A program made the position numbers and the translations under genes. Of a stretch of 64,000 bases of DNA, positions 28,934 to 38,763 are shown piece after piece (position 1 is the stretch's first letter; each line of letters begins with the position of its first letter). Source of the stretch: Marinobacter litoralis. GTDB taxonomy: Bacteria; Pseudomonadota; Gammaproteobacteria; Pseudomonadales; Oleiphilaceae. The stretch covers positions 62,001-126,000 of the forward strand of contig NZ_JAELVS010000006.1 of NCBI RefSeq assembly GCF_016427555.1. The letters run 5' to 3'. A model generated the notes under the pieces. That model was not told the origin of the DNA. It did no database searches and saw nothing but the letters and a program-made list of their open reading frames with translations.

Positions 28934-31015
28934 TTAAACATTGGGGTAAACGACTCGCTCACCGGAATCAGTGGGCGCGTTCGGACTGAAATTACGACCT
29001 AAACGAAGCGAAGTCAGTGTATACCCAAGAACAAACTTGAGCGGGTTGTAATGAGCGGAATAGTGGGTATAACGTTGCCTGATTAGGCTTCGGTGCTCCA
29101 TGGTTAACGCTGGTTTATCAATCCCCTCTGTGACCTGCTCAATAATCACGCCAGCTACGGGCTCTAGTTCTTCAGGCAGTCGGTTTTCATCTCCCCCCAT
29201 TGCAATCGCATTGAAAGGGACCCCCTGCTTGGTCGCTAGTTCATGCATCACCTTTAGCCCCACCCGAGAGTATTCACCCCGTATTTGTCTATCCATTTTC
29301 AAGCCGAGTTCCACCCTACCTCTTGGAACGGGGTGTTCTTGCCTGTACGTCACTACGGTAATACTGGGCTCGATTTCGGCTTTACGAGCATCGGAAGCAG
29401 AGTGACGGCCCACGGACGATGTTGGAGGCAGACTAAACGAACCAATCCATCCTTCTGCAATCTTTTCTTGCTTTAGTGCTTCAAGGTTATCCCATTGCAT
29501 CGTTTGTTCTGGCCAATCCACCCGATTCGGCGGAACGAGATACAGAGGGCTTATCAGCACCTGCTCACGCTGAGTATCAGGGTAGCCCCCACCTATGTCT
29601 GAATGGACACCTGGCAAGCTAATTTCACGGAAATTATCCGAGAGACTGCCGTTGGCTGCTCTTAGGCTATTTAACGCAAAGTTTTCTCGGTGCTCATCCT
29701 CAGCCACTAGCTGAACGGCATGCCCAACCTTTGTAGGGTCTAGGTATATCTGAACAGGATCATTTCGATGATTGCCTGCCCCAAAGTCCAGAGCCTTCGG
29801 ATTGATTACCGCCGCAACAGTATCAAACAACCCTATAAACCTAATCACCACTTTGTTCGGCCAATCAATTTGGTACTTTGCGAGAGCACGACCCAGCGCA
29901 CCATGTTTACGCAGACCAATTTCATGAACAGCATGGCGCGCCGCCGCGGCCCCTCGACTAAAACCAAACAAATCAACGTTTAATACATCAATTGGAGCCG
30001 CAAGGGACAACTCACTGATCTGATTAGCTAGATCCGCGAACGCTTCTTTGACCTGGTTAATTATTCCAGTATCGCCCATCCCAGTAGCGGCCCCGAACAA
30101 GGAGTCTGCCTGTCCGGTTTTGGTACCTACACCCCCCACATATACCGAGCGTCGATGGATAGTTTTGTTTGAGTCGGTTGAGCTCGACCGATCGTAAAGA
30201 TCGGCCAATTTGGCCACGTTAGTGGGCGCATTCCCATAACTTCCACCGAGTACCAGCGAGAGACGGTATGAACACTCTTCCTCCGATATCTCCCCTCGCT
30301 CGTACGACTGCACACACTCCTTGGCAACACGCTCCTCCAGCTCTTTCGAGTTCTCGGCGTTATTCAACGTACCATCTGTGAAAATGCCGACTTCAAGGTG
30401 GATTTCCTGCGAGAGTTTTGTTGTTTCGGGGTCTTCATTCAGCGCTGTGGATAATGCGAGTGCTGCCGGGTATTGCGAGGGAAACTTCGAGATTAGATTT
30501 GGGGGTGAAGATTGTTGTTTACGCGCTTCTTCTTGCTTTCGTTCCCGATATTCTGAACCGAACTGGCTGGCACTCAGATGCCCAACACTTCCAATGCCTT
30601 GAGAGGCTAGCTGCTGCGGTGTAATGCCATGTCGATTCAGTGCATCCACGCTACTGCGTATTTCGGAGTTAACTACACCGTCACCTACAGCCCACTGTGC
30701 CTGCCCATCGTCAGAGCTCCTCCAATACACCGCCGGAGCTGAGGGCGCACCATCAACAACCTCATGGACTAACCAGAGTTCACCGTCATCAATTCTACGC
30801 ACGATCTGGTCAACTAACGCGGCACGGTAGTGTCGCGAGGCGCGACTTCCGCCGGGATACGCACCGGATCTACCAAGTAAGCGTTCAAGGTCGCTGAAGT
30901 TGGCATCGTGTGCGTGATCAGAGATCAGGTTTTTGGTTTTGGCGGCAGCCAAAAACGGGGATTCCAACCTGGGCAGATCTGCGGCACGCAAATCCCAGGC
31001 ACTTACTATTTTCAT
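28934..31015 (-). CDS. DUF2235 alpha/beta-hydrolase, Tle1-like type VI secretion lipase effector candidate
   Basis: 693 residues. The DUF2235 domain starts near residue 208 (GIFTDGT, 211-217). The nucleophile elbow is GFSRG (351-355, Ser353) in FGFSRGAAAAR, and the later acid/base motif PGVHSDIGGGY (about 469-478) holds His471 and Asp473. These are the marks of the Tle1 phospholipase family. The first 200 residues do not resemble DUF2235 and may target the protein. No vgrG, PAAR or tss gene lies in the window. The pair with the lipoprotein is AT-richer than its neighbours, suggesting acquisition. Secretion and toxicity are inference. Confidence 0.75.
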   Translation of the reverse strand: MKIVSAWDLRAADLPRLESPFLAAAKTKNLISDHAHDANFSDLERLLGRSGAYPGGSRASRHYRAALVDQIVRRIDDGELWLVHEVVDGAPSAPAVYWRSSDDGQAQWAVGDGVVNSEIRSSVDALNRHGITPQQLASQGIGSVGHLSASQFGSEYRERKQEEARKQQSSPPNLISKFPSQYPAALALSTALNEDPETTKLSQEIHLEVGIFTDGTLNNAENSKELEERVAKECVQSYERGEISEEECSYRLSLVLGGSYGNAPTNVAKLADLYDRSSSTDSNKTIHRRSVYVGGVGTKTGQADSLFGAATGMGDTGIINQVKEAFADLANQISELSLAAPIDVLNVDLFGFSRGAAAARHAVHEIGLRKHGALGRALAKYQIDWPNKVVIRFIGLFDTVAAVINPKALDFGAGNHRNDPVQIYLDPTKVGHAVQLVAEDEHRENFALNSLRAANGSLSDNFREISLPGVHSDIGGGYPDTQREQVLISPLYLVPPNRVDWPEQTMQWDNLEALKQEKIAEGWIGSFSLPPTSSVGRHSASDARKAEIEPSITVVTYRQEHPVPRGRVELGLKMDRQIRGEYSRVGLKVMHELATKQGVPFNAIAMGGDENRLPEELEPVAGVIIEQVTEGIDKPALTMEHRSLIRQRYTHYSAHYNPLKFVLGYTLTSLRLGRNFSPNAPTDSGERVVYPNV

Positions 31016-31050
31016 GGCTCGTCATCCGTTGACTGAGGGGGTTCATCCTT

Positions 31051-31200
31051 GTGAAAGCGTATTCACAGTGTGGTTATTGTAGCGATCTGACCGTGCCGAT
31101 CAGTGAACTGCCTTCCATTGGCACACTGACGGTTAACGGCAAAGGTGCTGGCTTCGCTCAATACCCGGAGCTGCTTTCGTCCAGTTCGAACTTGAACTGA
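31051..31200 (+). CDS. Possible small ORF (49 codons) with a CGYC motif
   Basis: GTG at 31051 with GAGGGGG about 10 bases upstream opens a frame ending at TGA 31198-31200. The first 36 codons fill the gap between cpdA and the DUF2235 gene, and the rest overlaps the 3' end of cpdA on the other strand. The peptide (VKAYSQCGYCSDLTVPISEL, then GTLTVNGKG) has protein-like composition and a CxxC pair. It may be a small protein, a gene remnant, or chance. Confidence 0.3.
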   Translation: MKAYSQCGYCSDLTVPISELPSIGTLTVNGKGAGFAQYPELLSSSSNLN

Positions 31201-31964
31201 GTGGCTCTGCGAACTTCGGTAGAAACGTTCCCTGACGGATCCAGCTCAATCCACCGATAGCCCGGCGCGCGCGGCTCTACCGAAAAATCGCTGGCGCCAG
31301 CGGTAAATTGAATGCAGGTGGACGGCGTCGCGAGTAATTGCACGCCATTGCGCTGTTGATGAAGCTCCTGATGAATGTGCCCCCAAAGCACAACTTTCAC
31401 CTGCGGATGTTTATCGATAATCCGCCAAAAGGCCTCGCGGGTTTTAAGGCCAATTTTTTCCATCCAGTCGGAACCGATGTCCACAGGGTGATGGTGCAGG
31501 CACACCATGGTTGGCAATTCAGGCTTTTCGGAAAGTGTCTGGTCGAGGTGGGCAAGCTCCTCGTCTGATAACTCACCAAATACCTTTCCATGAACGGAAG
31601 AGTCGAGCATGACAAAGTGCCAGCCGCCCTGCACCCGTTGACGCTGATCGGCTTGATACTCTGCCGCAATCGAACTCATCAGGGGGGTATCATCGTGGTT
31701 ACCGGCGATCCAGAGCGAAGGGCACTCAAATGCTTTCAACTGCTCGCCGAAATACCGGTAAGCTTCCTCCGAAGCGTCTTGGGAGATATCGCCTGTCGCC
31801 AATACCAAGTCGGGTTGCCCGTGTACCTTCAACGCTTCCGCAATAACGGCCGCTAAACTGTCTCGGGTGTTCACACCCAGTAAGACTCCGTTTGACTGCG
31901 CGGTCAGGTGAGGGTCCGTCAACTGGAGCACCCGTAATGGGCGCTTGGAATCAGAATGGGTCAT
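31158..31964 (-). CDS. cpdA: 3',5'-cyclic AMP phosphodiesterase CpdA
   Basis: Metallophosphoesterase that hydrolyses cAMP to AMP. 268 residues. Metal-binding motifs appear in order: QLTDPHL, ATGDISQDAS, AGNHDD, CLHHHPVDIGS and WGHIHQE. This set and the length match CpdA/Icc. It lies in the same direction as yqiB and nudF (nudF-yqiB-cpdA), the order seen in Pseudomonas and E. coli. A 174-base gap separates it from yqiB. Confidence 0.92.
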   Translation of the reverse strand: MTHSDSKRPLRVLQLTDPHLTAQSNGVLLGVNTRDSLAAVIAEALKVHGQPDLVLATGDISQDASEEAYRYFGEQLKAFECPSLWIAGNHDDTPLMSSIAAEYQADQRQRVQGGWHFVMLDSSVHGKVFGELSDEELAHLDQTLSEKPELPTMVCLHHHPVDIGSDWMEKIGLKTREAFWRIIDKHPQVKVVLWGHIHQELHQQRNGVQLLATPSTCIQFTAGASDFSVEPRAPGYRWIELDPSGNVSTEVRRATQFKFELDESSSGY

Positions 31965-32138
31965 GAAAGCCCTGCTGTTGTCTCTGCAACTGGTTATTTG
32001 TTTTTAGTTTACGATGGCTGGCGCTCGTTGCATTAGCTGCGAATTAAGCATGTGTCACATTCTCGCCAATCGCGCCTGATATTTTGCAGTATTTGACAAC
32101 TACGGCACAGGCCAAGATGCCCGCAATAGAAATTCAGC

Positions 32139-32624
32139 TCAGTCTCCGCCCTGCCCTGCAGTCCAGGCAGCCTGTTCCAACGGCAAGTGGCCGAAGCGCA
32201 AACAGTAGTCCAGCCAGTCGGCGAGAAAACCGTTGATCTGGACCTTTTCATCCGGGTGATGCATGAAGCGATTGGGGTAATCGTTAACGGGGGCAATGTG
32301 TCGGTGGCGATAACAACTGATCACCTCCGCCATGGTCGCATCGTGATACACACGCACGGTCATTTTCGGATTGTTGAGCCAGCGGCCACTGTTATGCACC
32401 TGCTCTAGCAACAAGGTTTCAGTGAACCTTGCGGTTTGCAGACGGTCAATGCGAACCCGGCCGAGATACTGGTCTTCCCGATGCAGTTCGATTTCACATA
32501 CGGCTTCGTCATCCGTAGCGAGCTGCCTCAACTTACGCAGACGGTGGTAGTTGCCATCACACAACGCACCGAGCTGGCGCAGGTCGGGAACGTATCGCTT
32601 TGGTCGCTTTACCCATTCGGTCAT
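32139..32624 (-). CDS. yqiB: DUF1249 family protein (YqiB-like)
   Basis: Conserved protein of unknown function, about 161 residues. Typical DUF1249 phrases are RYVPDLRQLGALCDGNYHRL near the N-terminus and FLADWLDYCLRFGH near the end. ATG 32624 was chosen because GGAG precedes it and it overlaps the nudF stop as ATGA. The longer frame (to 32669) would intrude 15 codons into nudF. Genomic partnership with nudF and cpdA is conserved in gammaproteobacteria. Confidence 0.9.
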   Translation of the reverse strand: MTEWVKRPKRYVPDLRQLGALCDGNYHRLRKLRQLATDDEAVCEIELHREDQYLGRVRIDRLQTARFTETLLLEQVHNSGRWLNNPKMTVRVYHDATMAEVISCYRHRHIAPVNDYPNRFMHHPDEKVQINGFLADWLDYCLRFGHLPLEQAAWTAGQGGD

Positions 32625-33241
32625 GATCGCCACTCCTTTCTCAACCGGTCCCGATTCAATTGCAACCACTGAATAGCAATGATGGCAGCCGCGTTGTTGA
32701 TCCGGCCATCGGCGATCATGGCGAAGGTTTCTTCTGCAGAAACCACATGGGAGAGAATGTCTTCATGCTCGTGTTCAACGCCAAAAACACCTCCAGCGCC
32801 GGCTGTGCTGACTTGTCCACAATAGAGGTGAATCATTTCAGTGGTGCCGCCGGGCGATGCCATGTAGTCACAGATTTTATCCAATCGGCTAAAGCTCAAT
32901 CCGGCTTCTTCCTGGCCTTCACGCTGCGCAACGTCTTCCGGGCTTTCGCCCTCTTCGTTCATGCCCGCCACCAGCTCGAGCAACCAGGGGGATTGGTTAC
33001 GCCCCAGTGCGCCGAGCCGGAATTGTTCAAGTAATACGACTTCGTCCCGTTCCGGATCATAGGGCAGTACGCAGGTGGCATCGCCGCGTATGAAGAGCTC
33101 GCGGGTGAAGGTGGGCATTTCACGGCCATCAAAGCGCGGATGGGTCAGCCAGAGCTTGTCCATGCGGAAAAAACCCTGGAAGACGGTTTCGCGTTTTTCG
33201 ATTTTGACGTCGTTGGCTGTGAACTGGAACGGTTTCGGCAT
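32621..33241 (-). CDS. nudF: ADP-ribose pyrophosphatase NudF
   Basis: Nudix enzyme that splits ADP-ribose into AMP and ribose 5-phosphate. About 206 residues. The Nudix box starts at the GMNEEGESPEDVAQREGQEE stretch and continues AG, and the N-terminal RMDKLWLTHPRFDGREM is typical. ATG 33241 (MPKPFQF) is favoured by GGAAGAA 6 bases upstream; a start at 33301 would add 20 non-conserved residues. First gene of nudF-yqiB with a 4-base overlap. Confidence 0.93.
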   Translation of the reverse strand: MPKPFQFTANDVKIEKRETVFQGFFRMDKLWLTHPRFDGREMPTFTRELFIRGDATCVLPYDPERDEVVLLEQFRLGALGRNQSPWLLELVAGMNEEGESPEDVAQREGQEEAGLSFSRLDKICDYMASPGGTTEMIHLYCGQVSTAGAGGVFGVEHEHEDILSHVVSAEETFAMIADGRINNAAAIIAIQWLQLNRDRLRKEWRS

Positions 33242-33332
33242 CGGTTCTTCCGGTTTGGTAATCGGTTTTGAACGATAGCCGTTATTGTGGGGATGCTGCA
33301 AGTTACCGCACTAGCCTGCATGCTTGGTGTTA

Positions 33333-33528
33333 GGCAGGCCTTGGGACAGGCATTCCAAAAACCGCTCCTGCGGCACCCCTCCGGGGTCCGGTCCGCAATC
33401 GCAGATTGCGGTCGTTCGGCTGTCGCATGAAGCGTTGCTTCATAAGCGCTCGGCCGAACCCCTGTGGCGCTTCTGCTCCGCCATCCCTGGCTGCGCACAT
33501 TTTTGGAATGCCTGTCCCAAGGCCTGCC
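33333..33528. repeat. Element D: 29-bp-arm inverted repeat with enlarged core
   Basis: Arms 33333-33361 and 33500-33528 are a perfect 29-bp inverted repeat. Read on the minus strand the core begins TGTGCGCAGC, CAGGGATG, GCGGAGCAGAAGCGCC, almost identical to elements B and C. The second hairpin is replaced by a longer branched segment with its own perfect stems, such as ATGAAGC/GCTTCAT (33426-33442) and CAATC/GATTG. The core is 138 bases instead of 52-57. Confidence 0.88.
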
Positions 33529-33590
33529 GCTGACTCCGCGCAGTTCGTAACACTAAAAAGCCTTTCCCGATAATTCTCCAGAAGCTTAAT

Positions 33591-33700
33591 TGAGCTGGGG
33601 TGGTGGGGCGGTTCAGAAATTTGCGGAGCCATGGATGGCGGAGCAGAAGCGCCCACGGATGGCTCGAGCGTTTTCTGAACCGCCCCACCACCCCAGCTCA
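33591..33700. repeat. Element C: 29-bp-arm perfect inverted repeat with two-hairpin core
   Basis: Arms 33591-33619 and 33672-33700 are a perfect 29-bp inverted repeat. The 52-base core reads TTTGCGGAGC, CATGGATG, GCGGAGCAGAAGCGCC, CACGGATG, GCTCGAGCGT. It lies 41 bases after the thiC stop, in opposite orientation to element D, 62 bases away. Together C and D fill the 500-base gap between thiC and nudF, which holds no gene. Confidence 0.9.
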
Positions 33701-33741
33701 CATCTCCCAGCCAACAGGCTAGGAGACGTAAAGCACCAAAG

Positions 33742-35810
<2,069 letters not shown>

Positions 35811-35830
35811 CGAAGATAGAATTCGTTGCC

Positions 35831-35890
35831 CACACAATGTGTGAGCATCTCAAGTGTAGAGACGGGGCACATTATTGTCCATAATGTGCC
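35831..35890. promoter_or_regulatory. Two palindromes in the thiC/tolC divergent region
   Basis: CACACAATGTGTG (35831-35843) is a palindrome with a single central base. GGCACATTAT-TGTCC-ATAATGTGCC (35866-35890) is a perfect 10-bp inverted repeat. Both lie upstream of the riboswitch and about 105-165 bases before tolC, where regulators of either gene could bind. No known operator was recognised. Confidence 0.4.
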
Positions 35891-35995
35891 ACCGATACTT
35901 TTGGCCCATACTGTCGCATTAGCTTTCGACACGATGGCCTTCCGACCCTTGTATCCAGATCACGGATGCCCGGAGACAGTTTGTCAGGAGATACA

Positions 35996-37360
35996 ATGAA
36001 AAAACGCTTACTTCCAGGACTGATCGCCCTGCTTGCAGCTCAGCCTGCGTTCTCTCTGGATTTGATGGAGACCTACGAAAAGGCGCTGTCTTACGACTCG
36101 GGCATTGCTTCGGCCATGGCAAGATTCCAATCCCAGCAAGCCGCCAGTGACGTAAGCAAAAGTGCCTTGCTGCCGCAGATCGGTGCTTATGCCGACGCGA
36201 ACCACATCGACTTCGATGCGGATAACGGCCAGGGCAGCGATAGCTACAAATCCCTGAACTACGGCGTACAACTCACTCAGCCGATCTTCCGGGCAGATAG
36301 CTGGTTCCGCTACGACGCCAGTAAGTTCCAGACCGACGCCGCACAGGCCCAATACAACCTGGCGCAGCAGCAATTAATTCTTGATGTGGCCACTGCTTAC
36401 TTCAACGTATTGCGCGCCCAAGATACCGTGACCACTGCTCAAGCCACCGAAGCGGCCATTCAACGCCAGTTCGAGCAAGCACAGGAACGCTATGACGTTG
36501 GGCTGATTGCCATCACCGAAGTGTATGAAGGTCGTGCCAGCTACGACGACAGCAAAAGTCTGCGCATTGCCGCCGAGAACCAGTTGAATGTGGCTCGCGA
36601 ACAACTTGCCCGCCTGACGGGCGAGTATGCTGCAGACTTGGAGAATCTGCGGGAAAACTTCCCGTTAGGCCGCCCCGACCCGATGGACCCGGCATCCTGG
36701 GAAGCCACCGCTCTGGAGCAGAACTGGTCTATTCAGGCAGCTATGCATCAGCTTAACGCCAGCGAAGCCAATCTGAAAGTTGCCAAAGCCGGCCATATGC
36801 CAACGCTTGATCTGGTTGCTTCCTACGGCGAAACCGAGCTTGAAAATGCCAAGGTTCCGCAGCAGGAAGGCACGCAAGGAGTGATTGGGCTCAAGCTGAA
36901 CGTTCCACTGTATATGGGCGGCGGAACCCAAGCGGGTGTGCGTCAGCAACGCTCATTGGTCACCGTGGCCGAGCAGGATCTGAACACGGTTCGCCGGGAT
37001 GTTCAGGTAAACACGCGCAGCTTGTTCCTGACCATCAACAACAACGTGGAAACCGCCTCTGCGCTTGAACAGACCATCATCTCCCGCCGCAGTGCTCTGG
37101 ATGCAACGCGGGCCGGTTACGATGTGGGTACACGGAACATTGTGGAAGTGCTGGATGCCGAGCGTGCTTTCTACGTGGCGCTGCGGGATTACGCCAATGC
37201 CCGTTATGACTACGTGATCAATTCACTGCAGTTGAAGCAGGCAGCCGGAACGCTCAGCCCGCAGGATCTGATTGAGCTTAACAACTGGCTCAGTGAAGGT
37301 GCCCGCGGTATTGAAGCAATGGCAAGCGACGGCAAAACTCTGGAAGATCCCAGCGAGTAA
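35996..37360 (+). CDS. tolC: TolC-family outer-membrane efflux/secretion channel
   Basis: Trimeric outer-membrane exit duct for drug efflux and type I secretion. About 454 residues with a signal peptide (MKKRLLPGLIALLAAQPAFS). Two structural repeats are visible, each with long helices and a strand pair (LDLMETYEKALSYDSG at the start; LNVPLYMGGGTQAGVRQ in the second half). ATG 35996 has GGAG 6 bases upstream; the frame open to 35966 would spoil the signal peptide. Divergent from thiC, as in Pseudomonas. Confidence 0.93.
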   Translation: MKKRLLPGLIALLAAQPAFSLDLMETYEKALSYDSGIASAMARFQSQQAASDVSKSALLPQIGAYADANHIDFDADNGQGSDSYKSLNYGVQLTQPIFRADSWFRYDASKFQTDAAQAQYNLAQQQLILDVATAYFNVLRAQDTVTTAQATEAAIQRQFEQAQERYDVGLIAITEVYEGRASYDDSKSLRIAAENQLNVAREQLARLTGEYAADLENLRENFPLGRPDPMDPASWEATALEQNWSIQAAMHQLNASEANLKVAKAGHMPTLDLVASYGETELENAKVPQQEGTQGVIGLKLNVPLYMGGGTQAGVRQQRSLVTVAEQDLNTVRRDVQVNTRSLFLTINNNVETASALEQTIISRRSALDATRAGYDVGTRNIVEVLDAERAFYVALRDYANARYDYVINSLQLKQAAGTLSPQDLIELNNWLSEGARGIEAMASDGKTLEDPSE

Positions 37361-37379
37361 TTTCCGCCGGTTATGACGT

Positions 37380-37407
37380 ATACCCGGGCCGCAGTAGGGC
37401 TCGGGTA
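37380..37407. terminator. Hairpin between convergent tolC and waaA
   Basis: ATACCCGGGCC / GGCTCGGGTAT forms an 11-bp stem with one mismatch that is G-U in one strand. It sits 20 bases after the tolC stop and touches the waaA stop. There is no clear T tract, so strength is uncertain. Confidence 0.55.
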
Positions 37408-38661
37408 TTACACCCTTTCGATGATTCCTTCGACCACCTTATCCAGCGCACCGCGATTATTATTGACGACGGCCAGCGCTCTTTCTCCATAAGCTTTGCA
37501 CTCCTTGTCATCCGCCATTAACCGACTGACAGCCTGCGCCAGCCCCTGACAGCCATCAACTATTTGCACGCCCTGTTCAGCAGTCAGCCGATCAAAAATG
37601 GTTTCAAAGTTGAAAACGTGAGGTCCGGAAAACACCGGCATCCCCCAAGCAGCCGGCTCCAGCGGGTTGTGTCCGCCGCGCTCAATCAATGAGCCACCAA
37701 CAAAGGCGATATCACTGGCGCCGTACAGCATCATCAGCTCGCCCATGGTATCGCCAAGGTAGACCTGTGCCTGCTTCGGACTTTCATTGCGGGACCGACG
37801 GGCTACCCGAAAGCCCTTTTCTTCGGCCATGGCTGCTACCGTGTCGAAGCGCTCAGGGTGCCGGGGCACGATAATCAACAATGCGTCAGGGTGCTGTTCA
37901 AGAATACGCTGGTGGGCACTCAATAATTGCTCGTCTTCACCACTGTGAGTACTGCCGGCAATCCAGACTTTACGGCCCTCAAGTGATTTTCGGGCGGCGT
38001 CGGAGGCTTTCCGGACATCGTCTGGGATATCCACATCAAACTTTACACTGCCCGTAACTTCGACCCGATCCGCTGCAACACCAATGCGTCGAAAACGCTC
38101 TGCATCAGGCTCTGCCTGAGCCGCCACCCAGCTGATGCTCTTCATCACAGGCGCCGCCAGCCCTTTTACCTTCTCGTAGCCTTGCGCTGAACGTTCAGAC
38201 AAACGGGCATTGATCAGGAACACCGGCACCCGGCCCCGCCGGCACTGACGGATCATATTGGGCCAAATTTCGGTTTCGAGAATAACAAGGATGCCGGGGT
38301 TCACGCGGCGCAGGAATCGCCGAATTGCACCGGGGGTGTCGTAAGGGGCGTACGCATAAGCGACCTTGTCCCCGAACATCTTGCGCGCCTGAGCCAACCC
38401 CGTGTCGGTCATGGCGGTCATCAGTATGGTTGCGCCCAATTCCTTTGCCAGGAGCCTTCGAACCAACGGTCCTGCGGCGATGGTTTCACCCACCGATACA
38501 GCATGAACCCAGATCACCGGCCCGGACATTTCCGGAACCACACCAAGGCGATGCTGCCAATCCTTGCGCAAGGCGGGCGCTTTCCGGCCCTGCCACCAAA
38601 GCCGAATCAGGATAAAGGGCAGAACCAGCCGGATCAGCTGGGAATAGAGAAAATGAAACAC
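37408..38661 (-). CDS. waaA: Kdo transferase WaaA (KdtA)
   Basis: Adds Kdo residues to lipid IVA on the cytoplasmic face of the inner membrane. 417 residues. There is an N-terminal membrane anchor (about 5-24), then the catalytic base region VIWVHAVSVGETIAAGPLV with the conserved Glu. A GT-B C-terminal half follows with AGSTHSGEDEQ and GGSLIERGGHNPLEPAAWG. Length is normal. It diverges from the acyltransferase operon at 38764. Confidence 0.95.
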   Translation of the reverse strand: MFHFLYSQLIRLVLPFILIRLWWQGRKAPALRKDWQHRLGVVPEMSGPVIWVHAVSVGETIAAGPLVRRLLAKELGATILMTAMTDTGLAQARKMFGDKVAYAYAPYDTPGAIRRFLRRVNPGILVILETEIWPNMIRQCRRGRVPVFLINARLSERSAQGYEKVKGLAAPVMKSISWVAAQAEPDAERFRRIGVAADRVEVTGSVKFDVDIPDDVRKASDAARKSLEGRKVWIAGSTHSGEDEQLLSAHQRILEQHPDALLIIVPRHPERFDTVAAMAEEKGFRVARRSRNESPKQAQVYLGDTMGELMMLYGASDIAFVGGSLIERGGHNPLEPAAWGMPVFSGPHVFNFETIFDRLTAEQGVQIVDGCQGLAQAVSRLMADDKECKAYGERALAVVNNNRGALDKVVEGIIERV

Positions 38662-38763
38662 GCAGGACTCCCGGCAAAACAGTGCGTTATCATAGAGCGA
38701 AATTTGTCGAGTGGCTGCATCTTGCCCTCGGGCGTCACGTTTGTCGATTCAGGATTCATTATT

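Noticed and set aside
38503..38763. N-terminal extension of the first acyltransferase
   Set aside because: The extension overlaps waaA in antisense and has no family similarity; homology begins just after TTG 38764.
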